A stretch of 64,000 bases of DNA from positions 248,001 to 312,000 of the forward strand of contig JAJEKV010000138.1 in assembly GCA_021234155.1 (NCBI GenBank). The letters run 5' to 3'. This stretch comes from Isoetes taiwanensis. Taxonomy: Eukaryota > Streptophyta > Lycopodiopsida > Isoetales > Isoetaceae. This document shows positions 22,101-33,846 of the stretch, in pieces; positions within the stretch are counted from its first letter, which is position 1, and every line of letters starts with the position of its first letter. Both the position numbers and the translations under genes were made by a program. Under the pieces are notes generated by a model. That model did no database searches, was not told the DNA's origin, and saw only the letters and a list, made by a program, of their open reading frames with translations.

Positions 22101-22300
22101 ACATCTCTGTGAAGAAAGCGGAGAGCTATTGCTGCCATAAGGGCGGGTTCCCATTACCTCGAGGAATTGAAGCAGTCATTTGGGGGTGAATGGCGGCACG
22201 GGATCCCGAGGGGAGGAGAGGATATGTCGGTGTTGTGAGATGCACGTGATAGAGGATGAGCACCATGCCCTCCGGCGGTGCCCGGCAAAGATATGCCCAT
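19127..22300 (+). pseudogene. ORF2 of the nested LINE, heavily frameshifted
   Basis: Recognisable blocks in order: endonuclease start RIVSWNCRG (about 19130), LLGDFNAKCG (about 19566), SDHYPLYV (about 19917), NPWFDADCK (about 20182); reverse transcriptase motif A VDFKGAYDTV (about 20935) and motif C IADDVALL (about 21222, with YADD changed to IADD); a thumb-type segment FKYxGIDF (about 21420); and the C-terminal CRCCEMHVIEDEHHALRRCP (about 22219). Frame changes occur every 100-300 bases, more than in the surrounding L1, although the nested element must be younger. That contrast is odd and is discussed with the localised differences between the duplicated segments. Confidence 0.75.
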
Positions 22301-22636
22301 GTCCGGCGGTGCATCGCGATCTTAGATGCTCGACACACCGCTACATCGATTACTCGCATCACCGATGGTAGCCTTGGCCCGGGAGCTTACATCCTGCAGA
22401 TTTCGGCCGTCGGACTTGCTCTTGAGGGGGCATGGTATTTGAGAGCCTCTTTGTTAGGGGTTTTCCTCCCAAGTGGGGGTTTTTTCATCCCGGTAGTAGG
22501 GTTCTCTTTGTCTGATTACATTGTTTGTTTTGGTGTTGGGGTTTTGGCTTTTTGCACATTTCTCTGCATGTCTCAGTCTCATAGGCCTCGGCCTCCGTGG
22601 ACGTTAAAATAAACTTCCTTCCTTCCTTCCTTCCTT

Positions 22637-24155
22637 TTCAAAGCTATACTTTCAAATTCCAGATCTTCTGTTTTAATTAATGGAGAATGTTGCCCCTTTT
22701 TCCCCCTGCAAAGAGGGGTAAAACAGGGATGCCCACTAGCTCCATTCCTATTCCTTATTATTATGGAGGCTCTTCATGGTAAGCTAGAAGAAGCAAAGAG
22801 ATCTAATATGATCCAAGGCCTCACCCTCCCTGAGAATGGGGAGATGGATCAACTTTTAAATGGACATTTTGCAGATGATACTTTCCTCCTAGTTTCGATG
22901 GACAATAGATCGCTTATCAATACTCAAAGCATCTTGGAAGAATTTGGAGTAGCCTCGGGGTGCAAGATCAATCCTCTCAAATCCAAAGTGGTTGCGGGGA
23001 TCAGGTAAAGGGAGAGCAAAGCTGCTCTCCTAGGGTGTAAAGTATATCCTTCCCACTAATGCTTCCAAGATTTTAGGAATTCCCTTAGTCCTTAAAGGTA
23101 GTCCTTCCGATATATGGTCCGATATTATTGAGAAATTTCAAAGGAAAGTGGACAGCCTAAACTCCAAACATATTTCTAAGCGAGAAGGGGCCATAATTGC
23201 AAATTTTGTCATTTCTTCCTCTCATGTTTACGGTCATCTGTCATTCTTGCTCCTAAGAAAGTAACCTCCAAACTTGAGCATTATCGGGAGATTCTTATCA
23301 CGTAGGCGAAAGAAGATCTTTGGACTCTGTGGCTATGGAGGAATGTTGTAAAGGCGGAGGTGCAGGGGGTCTAGGTGTCATAAACATAGAAAAGCGGGGG
23401 ATTGCTCTTGCAGCTAAGTATATCGTACAAGGCAGACCTATGATCGATCAAACACCCGGTTTCTATTATCACAAGGCATTACTTAAGCAGATGTCTTTCT
23501 TATGGGTGGAGGAAGCTAAATTTAGTGTTGCCTCATGCTATATTCTTTCCAATCAAAGTTCCAAACTCTATCCCTGGCATAATCAAGAAATGGATCAGAG
23601 CATGGAATCTAGTTAAAGGCATGTTTTCCTGGAAAGAGGGGTTATCCATGGATCAATCTATTTTTTGGAATCCGGCTCTCCTTACTAATAATGCCTCCTT
23701 ATGTTTAGCATGCCATTTTCCGGAGCAGGCCAGAATTTGGGGGAGCAAAGGAATCCATTTCATCAGAGATATATATGATGACCAAGGTATCATCCCCTTT
23801 CATCTTTCGGCCCTGGAGGGGGAAGGGGAGGAAAGCGGAAATCTTTGTATAATAATATATGCACATCGCTCTCTCAGGGGACTTGGTCAAATGATGAGGA
23901 TAACTGGAATTATAATGGTATCACGGGTTTCAAGGTTAAGAATGCTTACAGATACCTGATGAGAGATCAGAAGCTTTCCATTCATAGCAAGTGGCAGACA
24001 GATGAAGTGAGATGCATTAAGAATTTAAAATTCATGTGGTCGAGTCCTATCCCCCCAAAAGTGAAGTCTTTTATGTGGCAACTTTGGCATAGAGCTCTGG
24101 CCACCAATCATAAAAGATATAGGGTTCATATGACAGATTCGGATGTCTGCCCCAG

Positions 24156-24193
<38 letters not shown>

Positions 24194-24713
24194 TAAGAAA
24201 TTTTTGATTAATATGAAAATGGTACACGACCTTCTTGTGGGCTCCACAATAGGCCAGATAGGAAGTATACAATGCTCTTGGTCACCAGATAGACAGAATT
24301 GTCACGAGAAATACAAGCAGCCATCAAACTGAAAAACTGCTTTAAGATAATATCCATGTACTATGGTCACAGTCCTCAACCTCTTCTACGTCCCTGCAAG
24401 ATGATATCCTCCTCATTACAAAGAAGCACAGATGTATCAGTCACAGGGAAGATGAAGAACACCTCTTTAAAGATTGTCTCTGGTCGGAATGGGTCCTTGA
24501 GCTTGCTTCTAATATCTTTGTATATAACCTTATCATGGCTGACCCGTTGGAGTTCTTTTTGCCGAATAATCCTATCGATTGGAGGATCTATATCCTTCTC
24601 TGGCGTATCTGGAAGGGGAGGAACAATTTTATCTTTAACTGCGAGATAACTCACCCGGAGGCAATCATCAAACAAGTTCAATACGACATCAGATGGATTT
24701 CAGCCATTTTATA
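22637..24713 (+). pseudogene. L1 ORF2, second half (resumes after nested LINE)
   Basis: Resumes with FKAILSNSRSSVLINGE, then motif B RGVKQGCPLAPFLFLIIMEA (22710-22770) and motif C GHFADDTFLLVS (22864-22900) with both catalytic Asp residues. A frame change follows at about 23005-23050. Later blocks are SKILGIPLVLKG, WNYNGITGFKVKNAYRYLM and VKSFMWQLWHRALATNHK (24060-24117). The C-terminal zf-RVT motif DVCPRC is split by the 24161-24428 insert and completes as ISHREDEEHLFKDCLWSEW. It ends ISAIL, stop near 24713. The two halves join in frame across the insert when one target copy is removed. Confidence 0.85.
24161..24428 (-). mobile_element. Short retro-insert with poly-A tail (minus strand)
   Basis: About 268 bases headed on the plus strand by a 28-base T run (24161-24188), i.e. 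a poly-A tail on the minus strand. CAGATGTAT flanks it on both sides (24153-24161, 24429-24437). The interior, read on the minus strand, has no frame of note and ends ATTAATCAAAAATTTCTTACCCTC before the A run. It could be a SINE or a severely truncated L1 3' end; no tRNA-like promoter boxes were seen. Confidence 0.8.
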
Positions 24714-25271
24714 GACTCAATTCTAATTTGTATTCTTCTCATATTTCAGGTATTATCTTCATCTTTGGTGCGCCAAACTCAAATGGAAGAAGATTGATGC
24801 ACGGATACTAATCAGCAATGGATCAAAGTGTTCGGCCCTCCCAATCTCTACAACCATGAGGAGCCATGCCTTTGTAATCTTTGTTGTGTCGAGAATCCAA
24901 ATGCTAGAAGAGATTTGCTTTGTGAGGCAAAAGACGATAAGGGGCGGCTCAATATGGCTTAAGCGAGAATCCTGTATGTGCCCATTACGTGTACTATCGG
25001 TCATGGTCGAAGAGAGGCGGCAAATCCGGAAATCCAACCTCGAGGTCTTACTTTTTAGTGGACATCCATGTATGCAGACGATACAGAGTTCAGATAACAT
25101 GCTCCAGGCTATTTTGAATATATTCCATAAACACATACATTATAGGGTTAAACTTCCCTCTAAAAAGTTTCTTCTTTTTACCTTAAACAGGGTTATACTT
25201 CCCTTCAAAAAGGATCTTTTGTTAACTTATACTTTATAATTAATATATAAACTCGCCTTCAATCAAAAAAA

Positions 25272-25288
25272 GAAACTTAACTACAACA
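25272..25288. repeat. L1 target site duplication, right copy
   Basis: GAAACTTAACTACAACA, identical to 14874-14890. Confidence 0.93.
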
Positions 25289-25540
25289 ACTACATTCACA
25301 CTAAAAATAGTTAAGTCTCCGTTAAATAACTTAACTTAACCAAGATAAGTTAAATACTTTCACACCAAACACAATTAAGTCAAAAAATTTAACCTAACTG
25401 CTAGTTGTTCAGACATGGTCTTGTTAAGTTAGTAGTTAACCAAAATGTCTTCAGACAAGCTTTAGTTAAGTTACAATGTTAACTTGACTGAAACATGTTC
25501 ACACCAATCTAGTTAAGTTTACTGTTTTTTGTCGCTTCTC
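25289..25540. repeat. Degenerate TTCACACCAA / AGTTAAGTTA repeat block
   Basis: Units combining TTCACACYAA with a following AGTTAAGT stretch recur at about 25297, 25350, 25455 and 25498, with several TTAACTTAAC inverted forms between. Together with 14807-14873 this was a continuous block of roughly 320 bases into which the L1 jumped. It may be a MITE remnant; clear terminal repeats were not found. Confidence 0.5.
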
Positions 25541-27186
25541 GCATTATTTGAAGTTGACCAATAGCAAATTAGAGATTTTTTGTTTTAAGCTGGAGCTGGA
25601 GCCAATGTTGGTTTCATTGCATTTCAGTCAGTAAATCCAAAATTTTAAATTCTGATGTTAAGGTTATAACGTGCTACTATTCCATAAAGAGAAAAACCAT
25701 CGAGTAGTTGAATGAAGAGCTCTGGCATTTTATTTCATTTTATTAGCTTTCTGCATGGCTTCTACAGCCCCAACAATCTGATAGTGCGTGAACTTGGCTA
25801 TAAATATTAAACATCCAAGTCAGCAAAATTACTTGTCATATGCATGAAATTGCCATAATATCCTGACCACAAAGCTACTTACTGCCTTCATCATAGTTCA
25901 ATTCTCCATATGTTGTAGTGCCTGGAGAAATGCCATGAGTTGTTATACCGTATTCAGATGTGCCAATAGCATAGTCATAATCTTCCTAGAAATGTCCCAA
26001 TAACTAGGCCAAATTCCTTATGGTAAACTAATTAAGGGTGAAGGACGAAGCTCAAAAAGAAACCAAAGGGTACATTATAAGGGCTTCCTGTAAAGACTGC
26101 ACTAAGACAGCGAGCATATCAAAAGAATATCCCCAATACAGTCCCTCTTGTTTTGGTTGAGATTTTGGAATCACAATATATTACCTACATGCAACATATG
26201 ATCTCCAACAAATAAGAGCCAAAAGAATACAAGCATAGATTCTGATACTGGAGCAATCTGCCAAAATTTGAACAAAGGGAAATGGCTAAATACGGTCGAG
26301 ACACAAAATGCAGGAAATAAAGGTCTTGAACAGCACATCAATAACAAGCAAGAGAAGACAACATGACACAGTTGAACATTGGATCGTGCCTCTATCTTCT
26401 TAGAATTATCATGATACCTGCAATGAGACGTTAAAAAGGGGGGAAGACTCCTTTTTTGTCCCTTTAGCTCATGTTGTACAAATTTATGATCAAAAGTGGT
26501 TGCATTATTAAAGAGAATAACTTTATATTAACAACAATAGCATCGAGAGAAGACATCTTTCAATTTTAACATTCTTGTCTCACTTGGTTTATAATCGCAA
26601 ATTGTTTTTGCTTTGAATCAAGTTAAGGCAATTCATTAGAGTATTGTGATTTTTGCTTTGTCTTAATTCTAGAAAGTGTCATTGGTTAAGTGTCATTGAA
26701 CATGGCAAAGTGGACTTACGATTATTGGATAAACCTTTTAGACCCAAGACATAACTTCTATGGGTATTTTAGTCCACCAACAAAGCAAATTGCATGAAAA
26801 TTTCCCATGATGAATTTATCAAAGATTTGAAAATAAAATAAAATAAAATAAGAATCCAAGGTCATGCAATGTTTGCTTACCAATTTTTCAATCCATGTGT
26901 AGCTTTGATACAGAGCCTCTTTTTTAAGAATGAATAAATGAATGTATTTTTATGATCCATGGAGATTAATTGGCCTATGGGACCCAGTCAATGAGGACAA
27001 CCTCTCATACTAAAAAACAGAAAAAGCTTGGCAGTAATAAGAATGATAAATTGTACAATGATATACTAGAATATATTTCAATGTTGTGTCAGAAGACATA
27101 TCTGAGTGGGCATATACATGATCTTTTGAAGTTATGGTCATAGTAACCCCACTGAGGCCATATCTAATAGCACATGTAGCAGCTAG
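25541..27186. other. AT-rich intergenic DNA, no gene seen
   Basis: Short frames only on both strands. An AAAAT repeat lies at about 26831-26850. No splice-compatible coding segments were recognised. Confidence 0.6.
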
Positions 27187-28440
27187 TTAGGCGGGACTAA
27201 CTCAACAGAGCATGCTCGGATATTATCGAATGCTGGATAATTCTAAAGGGCATAACATTCATCTTCAACGACTCCTAGTTGGCAACACTGACAGAGCCGG
27301 TCCTCCCGTGCATTCCAAATCTATCTGCATGTCTCACTGCGGAGGCAATGCGCCCTGTGCGAATAGAAGCTATCAGTCTGCGCTTCCTTATGGGCAAATG
27401 TGCACGCAGGCATGATTGATTTGATTTGCTGCTAGTAGTGTACCTATTCCAGGGCACCCGTATCTCAAAGTTTGCTATGGAAGGAAGCATCGGTAGTGCT
27501 TATGTTGATCTTCAGTTTGGACCTGAATATACTTGTCCTCCTACACATTCCATCGGGAGAACCACTGAGAACATTTCTCCTTCTAACAGATTTTAAGACG
27601 TGGCGAACCCAGTGCCACGGCATAATCAAGATCGGGGAGATGAACATCACCCATACCAACCACCTTCTGAAAGTAGATGATGTGTGGCAGTCCAATGCGG
27701 CTATTTGAAGATGCAAGAAATCTGTTTCTTGCAGGAGGATCTGATATGGAACTATGGACTTTACCCCCAAGTGCCTGAGCTAGGAAGTCTTTCTACACTC
27801 CACCTGGTGGTGAGGGATAATACTGGGCCCCAAACCTCAGTCTTGTACAGGAGAAACAGGCTCTACCAAAGCCCTGAACAAGTGCGATTGATGATTCCAG
27901 TCATATAGCTCCAATCCGGGGTCATGTGTAGCTAGATGGACATGCCTCGGTATGTAGTAGAAGGAAACTCCGCACCCAAATACTTATAGGTGGATGCCAT
28001 CTCCACATTTTGGCCCTAGTAAATGAAGGAGGGCAGCGTTGGCTAGGATGAGACGAGCAGCACCTTTGTCTTGACCAAGTTAACTTGCATGCCAGTGGAA
28101 AGACAAAAAGTATCCATGGCATTCAAATGGCGTTGCATGTCATCTGGGGTGTAGGCTAAGAGGTCCACATCGTCAACGTATATAAGCTGCCTAATTATGT
28201 AATGCACGAGATTCCGCTCCCTTGTATTCAACAAGCCAACTTTCCAGTGATCAATATATAGGTCAAACAACATTGGAGAGAGTGGGTATCATTGGTGGAC
28301 TCCAATACTACTGATGATAGGTTGACTTGATGGTGTCAATTGACCTGGGCATGTCTCATACAATCTGTATATGGCATTTTGCAAATCTATGGGGGCCCCT
28401 AATTGCCTCAATCTGTCCGCACAACTTGTCGCGAGATTTC
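27187..28440 (-). pseudogene. LINE fragment (reverse transcriptase to C-terminus), inverted
   Basis: Read from 28440 downward: RLRQLGAPIDLQNAIYRLYE, then a damaged motif B region, DLYIDHWK, motif C QLIYVDDVDLLAYTPDDM (YVDD; about 28150-28200), VNLVKTKVLLVSS, a thumb region, VKSIVPYQILLQETDFLHLQ (27770-27700), and a C-terminal remnant near 27290. It is the same lineage as the LINEs at 28.8 and 46.8 kb and lies head to head with the former, separated by about 340 bases. Several frameshifts are present and the 3' tail is missing. Confidence 0.75.
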
Positions 28441-28777
28441 GTAAAGATTCCTTTTTTTTCAAAAAAAGGATAAATTGAGGCATTTTAAAAAAAAAAGGAC
28501 ATAAAACAGTATTTTTAACCCCCCCCAAAAAAAAGCCCCTTTTTTTTGTGCGAAGAAAGAATTGACTGTATCAAAATGACACTTTTTCATGAATTAGAAA
28601 TTTCCCCAAGTATATGTTTTTGAGAGAACTCCAGTTTTAAGAGAACGTAACATTTAACCGAAACTAGAAGTGAAGTAGTTACTGAAATTGTAGTATATTC
28701 AAAAATTGAAGATAAAATCTAGATATTCACATGCAAAATTTATAGTATTTTTAAAATACTCAGTTATGCACAAAAGT

Positions 28778-30500
28778 GTGAGGAGTGCCGAGAGTCTATA
28801 TTGTTGCTTCGTGAATTTTGCGAATGCGTTTGACATTGTGCCTCGGGAAAAACTATGAGCAAGATTGCGATAGCTGGGGGTTCCTGTAGATTTGCAGAAT
28901 GCAGTGTACAGGCTATATGAAAGATGCTCGGGTCGGTTGCAGCCGACAAGCCAACCATTTGATATTAGTATTGGGGTTCGTCAGGGATGCCCTCTCGCCC
29001 CAACATTGTTTGGGCTTTACATTGATCAATTAGAGAGCTAGCTTGCTGATAATGGGGGCGATGGAGCTCACCTTCTGCACCAGATCATCAGGCAGTTAAT
29101 ATATGCTGATCATGTGGACCTCCTAGCTTACATACCAGCAGACATGCAACGACATCTCGATACCCTGGACACATTCTGCCAAGGGACTGATATACGCGTC
29201 AACCTGGCCAAGACTAAGGTGGTTCTCATATCATCCTCACGTCAGCGAGGATCCCCTCCTTCAGTTATCGAGGGCAGAATGTGGAAGTGGCATCCACATA
29301 CAAATATTTGGGAGTGGAGTTCCCTTCTACTATGCACTGGGACACATCCATATGGCTACGAGTGACGGCGGGCTGGAAGGCACTATATGCAATGCAAAAC
29401 AATAGTCCTAGAGCAGAGTTGTATGATTGGGCCCATCAGTCACACCTGTTCAAGGTCTTAGTAGACCCTGTCCTTTTATCACGGGGTTGAAGTATAGGGC
29501 CCGATGAGTATCCTTCGCTACTTGGAATGACTTGGAGCAGGTGCATAAAGCCTTCTTGGAATGAGCACTAGGGGTGAAGTCCACGGTCCCATATCAAATT
29601 CTCTTGCGAGGGAGAGGGGTTCTTGCCTCTTCAGAGGGCAGCCCTTGATCGCCATATTGTTTATTTTCAGAAGGTGGTCAATATGGACGATGCTCGTCTC
29701 CCTAACCTAGCTTATATCATGGCGCAGCGCTTCAAGGCCTGCTGGAGGGAAAAGAGAGCGCAATGGTTGGCTAGATGGAATGTGCAGGAGCACAGGTGCA
29801 TACATGTGCAAACAGAGGCAGATTGCCATAGCTTGAGGCAATATCTTGACGCTTACTTCCTCAGCAAGCTTTGGGATGCCAGTGCCCTTGAACAGGTCAA
29901 GACAACACACTACCAGCGCCACATAATCCCACATTGGAACGAGGCCCGCAATGTTATCTGCGTACCCACTTGCCTATGAAAAGGCGAGACTCATTGCCTC
30001 CATTCGCACAGGGGCACACCATCTTCGAATTGAGACGGGCAGATGGATTGGTGAGCCACGCCAGGACAGGCTCTGTCAATGCTGCCAAATGGGAGTCATT
30101 GAGGATGAATCTCATACCCTTCAAAGCTGCCCAGCGTATAATCAAATCCAGACGCGCTATGTTGAGTTGGTCAGGCCTGGTCAGCTGCTACATGTGACAT
30201 TGAGCACGACTTCCATACGGGTGCTGGGATCATACCTTCAGGATGTTATGGACATGCGAGATCAGCTATGTCCTCGGGCACACAGTTGACATGTATATAT
30301 ACATTTATTTCATGATGATGTATACTTGTATAGTTTGACAACATTCTTATTACTGCCACAGTTTTTCCCTCGAAAACCCTTCGGGGCGGGAGTTTTTCAA
30401 CCCAGACAGTAATAAGTTTGCTGCGCTCCTTCTGGGTCCCATAGGCCGACTGGTCTCAGTGGACGATAAAAATCATTCTATTCTATTCCATTCTATTCTT
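28778..30500 (+). mobile_element. 5'-truncated LINE with ATTCT-type tail, copy 1
   Basis: Starts within the reverse transcriptase: CFVNFANAFDIVP (motif A), in-frame stops, GVPVDLQNAVYRLYER, motif B GVRQGCPLAPTLFGLYIDQL (about 28974-29034), motif C QLIYADHVDLLAY (YADH, second catalytic Asp lost), VNLAKTKVVLISSS, ASTYKYLGVEF, GWKALYAMQNN, then further frames to the C-terminal LCQCCQMGVIEDESH (about 30070). The 3' untranslated region and the tail at 30478-30500 follow. The same stops are present in the copy at 37714, so the element was dead before the segment was duplicated. Confidence 0.85.
30346..30500 (+). other. Conserved LINE 3' end: structured RNA plus ATTCT tail
   Basis: CTTATTACTG (30346-30355) pairs perfectly with CAGTAATAAG (30407-30416). 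Inside is a hairpin, CCC-TTCG-GGG (30377-30386). Then come the block GGGTCCCATAGGCCGACTGG, TCTCAGTGGACGATAAAA and the ATTCT-type tail. The same layout with compensating changes occurs at 49554-49700. Such 3' structures are where LINE reverse transcriptases often bind their RNA; that role is inferred. Confidence 0.75.
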
Positions 30501-31951
30501 TAACCATTAACCATGATATATGAATCCCCATGATAGATTTAGCGTTTCTCAACAATTCCAACATCGGCCTTTGTACAACTTGATGTTATCTCAGTATTTT
30601 CACTATGATTGTGCTCTGTATAAGATGATCACTATCCTTTATATGCATAAATGTTGAATACCCAAGTCTGATAAAACAATATATGATGACCTATAATATT
30701 ATGATTCCAGCAACATGTTTATTTCCATCTCAGTGATGATGATGTTGTTCCCTTCTACCTGTTATTATGGTCCACGTGCATGATGATGCTTTATTCCACC
30801 CACTGGATGTTGTTATTATTAGTTCTCTACCCGTTGGCTCGTTTTGTGTTCTTTGCGAGTCCCTTATGAGCATGTTCTAAAGAATCATCCTACAAAACTT
30901 ATATAATATCCTATATTATAATGTTTTGCTGTAATTCCTGGATTTGGATCCAGCCCTAGATCCTAGGGCCACAAATGACCTGGCTATATCGAAGGGTCCA
31001 AATTTTTGTCTTTTTTTTTTGGCTCGACTCTGTTTTTACCATTAGGCTTATTTCTTCCAAACTTACCTTTCTAGGGTTTCTTTATGGCAGAGCAGCGGGC
31101 TTTGAGGTGCTCCCAAAATTTTATCTCTTCCTCTTCCGTTGCAATATGTCCATGGCGATCTACACGAAGGTGCTCCTGCTCTTGGTCCTGCTATAATTTT
31201 TCTCTGTGAAAAAGACCATTGGTTTCGGGCTTACTCCAAATCCTAATGCTGCTTCAGTTGTTATCAGTCATGTCAGGTTAGAGCTCTGCGTTATGGCTAT
31301 GGCCGTCACTTCTTATGGCGAAAACAGGTGGACGTTTTGTAGTCTTCAAAGGAACAATCCTCTTCAACAGCGATGTGAGCTCCTTCATTATTGTATATTT
31401 TCTTTTCCGGGCTTGGATCGCTTGCTCCACAGTCCAAACATCAAATCCTTCAGCAGTAAATGGTGAGCTATATGAGACACAGAGTTCGTTGTGTGCTTAA
31501 GGTAATCTTGCCAGATGGTCATGGTGAGACAGATGGTCATGCTGCTAAGTTTCTAGGCTATTCTTCTTAAACCCATATGGCTTGCCATCAATACTGTATC
31601 AATCCTGTTCTTATATGCAACTGTATGTGCTGCATATTTGTTGAGATCAAGTCAAACGTTCAGGTAGCCTCCAGTATTACATTGCATATAATGTGGTATT
31701 GTTTGTTTTAGGATAAAATACATTTGCTACAGGCCGTTGTAATCTAAGAGCTTTCTTGATTGTTGTAAATGCAGGGATATGGAATTGACAGCAGTGAAAT
31801 CACAATGTATTCTATCTCAATATTGATTGTGACAGATCCAGGAATATGGCAGAAAAATATCTTATGAGTCATGCAACCTGGTAAATTCTTGAGAAGTAGC
31901 TCTTATAGCATTCATTTTAGTAATGCGAATATCGCTATATGGATTTTGCAG

Positions 31952-32842
31952 GAGTGTTGGAGGGTGAGCCTTTGTTTGAGCATCAGATGTTCTCATTTAC
32001 CACATCCAAGAATTGCCAATAGGGCATGGGCACAACCGACAGGCAATGTTAAGCAGGCTCAAGGACCATTCATACAATATGTGGAAGTCGCATGCGTTTT
32101 AGATGGCAATCATACTACGAAGCAGATCATTGTACCAATTCGGGAGACAACTTGGTAAGTGTGCATTGTTTCAAATTTCTATCTCTTTTCCTCCTTTAGA
32201 TGCTTCAGATGCAGGGTTTATGCTTATTCATATAATCAGCTTTGTCGAATGGCAAATGGAGAACATTAAGATATATTTCTGAGAATTTTGTAGCAGAATG
32301 AGACGTTTTGCACATGGTCTTACGACTGGGATGAATGAGCTACTCTGTGAAATGCATGGATAATGTAGTTCAACTAAGGCAACTTTTTAAATTTGACATG
32401 CCTTAACTTATAAAATATAGCTTGGTGATGAGTTCTATTGTATCTTGAGAGCTGAAATGAGTGTTGTTTGCTATGCCAGTCAAACTGTTGAAGCCATTTG
32501 CTGTAGAAGATGTTAAACTTTGAAAAATTATCAGTATTTGTGTATGGGATTCAAATCTTAAAAGCTCAATGGTTTATAGTTTCTTACATTTCTCTGTAAA
32601 AGGGCAATGAAAATAGAAAACTCTATGGTGGTCTGATTCTACGAATATTTCTTCCTGTTCCAACTTCCAGTTGTTTGATTAATCATGACTCCTCTGCAGT
32701 TAAAGCAGAGCTCTAACTAAAATTGCATGTTTATATGATTTTCAGCAGTAACTACTTCCATTGTGGATGGACAATTGACCAGCATGATCTACAGGTAGAA
32801 GATCCTCTCAATTCAAATATTGTGATGCACGTTTTGGCAAAG
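31952..32842 (+). pseudogene. Two captured exons of an unidentified host gene
   Basis: Exon a (31952-32154) follows a TTTTGCAG acceptor and ends at a GTAAGT donor; it reads NVKQAQGPFIQYVEVACVLD and GNHTTKQIIVPIRETT. Exon b (32746-32842) follows TTTTCAG and ends before GTAATA; it reads NYFHCGWTIDQHDLQVEDPL then NSNIVMHVLAK. Joining them keeps one open frame across the splice (phase 2). Intron size is about 590 bases. Flanking sequence (31000-31940) may hold earlier exons, less clearly. I do not recognise the family. Capture of exons with their introns is usual for Helitrons. Confidence 0.5.
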
Positions 32843-33618
32843 GTAATAAGTTTTGCAAGGCATTCAAATTATCAGGCTTAACCTTAGGGATTGATTTATG
32901 CTATCCTTATAGCAAATTTATTATTGCCCTGCAATTCAAAGCTGGCAAGCACAAGTACATATGCAGGTTAGTGTTTTGTAACAGTTGGTTGTTGTTTTGG
33001 AGAACAACCAACTCCAAGACCAGCCAAGATTGTCGTGAACATGAACCATGAACCGGGAGAAAAACCCTACATAGATGCTCCAAAACCACTCCTTTAAAAG
33101 AGAAGTTTTCTGCTACTTTTCCTCTGCCTGATCTCATCATATAGATTTGCGTCAAGGAAGAAACACGTGATATAAAAAGTAGCAAAGAAAAACCTCACTT
33201 GAACTGTTGTTGGCGACTTCTACTGCATTTTTTCTGGCTTGAATAAGGACAAAATGAAACGCCTCTGTCTGAGATGGCCTTATTTTCGTCAAATGCTGCC
33301 AAAAGCAGTGCCATAATATGCCATTCCTTGAAGATTGCATGCCATCCCTTGACAATTGTAAGGGACGGGATGACTCCAGCAGATGGAAACGCCTTTGCAC
33401 CTCAACATCATCCACTAAAGTAAATACTAAATAGATAAGATAAATATTTTAACGTCGCACGAAGTTCCTTTACAATTTTAACTACAAATTTCCTTTACAA
33501 ATTTCTCACACTTCTAGGCTGTGGTATAAATTGTTTACAAACAACTAACACAAACAACTAATAGATTTTTAACATTGCCTGCCTATTATTCCCTAGAAAA
33601 TCTAAATGGTTAATGTAT

Positions 33619-33846
33619 ATGTCTTTTTATTTCAAGTCATTTTTTCGTTATCCTTATGTTATGTGAGATTTTCTAGGGAATAACATGGTTATTCCCTAGA
33701 AAATCTCACATAACATAAGGATAACGATACATGTTTATTCCCTAGAAAATCTCACATAACATAAGGATAACGATACATGTTATTCCCTAGAAAATCTCAC
33801 ATAACATAAGAGGATAACGAAAAAAATGCTTGAAATAAAAAGACAT
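33619..33846. repeat. Inverted repeat with internal 46-bp tandem copies
   Basis: The ends ATGTCTTTTTATTTCAAG and CTTGAAATAAAAAGACAT are exact complements. The pairing continues inward through TTATCCTTATGTTATGTGAG / CTCACATAACATAAG. Between the arms, two further copies of the unit TTATTCCCTAGAAAATCTCA then CATAACATAAGGATAACGATACATG follow one another. A solitary partial unit lies at about 33585. It looks like a MITE whose right arm was tandemly amplified. Confidence 0.8.

Larger units (their letters stand above)
17673..22636 (+). mobile_element. LINE of a second lineage nested in the L1
   Basis: Inserted between reverse transcriptase motifs A and B of the L1. It carries an ORF1 with an RNA-binding domain (17821-18926), endonuclease and reverse transcriptase remnants (about 19127-21900), a C-terminal Cys/His motif (about 22208-22290) and a conserved 3' end, CATAGGCCTCGGCCTCCGTG then GACGTTAAAATAAAC, followed by a TTCC repeat (22614-22636). 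The left limit is approximate (17665-17690). No clear target duplication was found. It is related to the LINEs at 28.8, 37.7 and 46.8 kb but ends in a different microsatellite. Confidence 0.8.
14891..25271 (+). mobile_element. Young L1-type LINE with nested insertions
   Basis: Bounded by exact 17-bp target duplications, it ends in a short A run (25264-25271) after AACTCGCCTTCAATC. It is 5'-truncated within ORF1. It contains ORF1 (to 15849), ORF2 in two parts, a whole LINE of another lineage (about 17673-22636) inside the reverse transcriptase domain, and a short poly-T-headed insert (24161-24428). Without the inserts the element is about 5.1 kb. The long open frames before 17672 suggest fairly recent insertion. 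Confidence 0.92.

Noticed and set aside
33660..33810. A CRISPR-like array of 46-base repeats
   Set aside because: The genome is eukaryotic, the repeats are contiguous without unique spacers, and they form arms of an inverted repeat.
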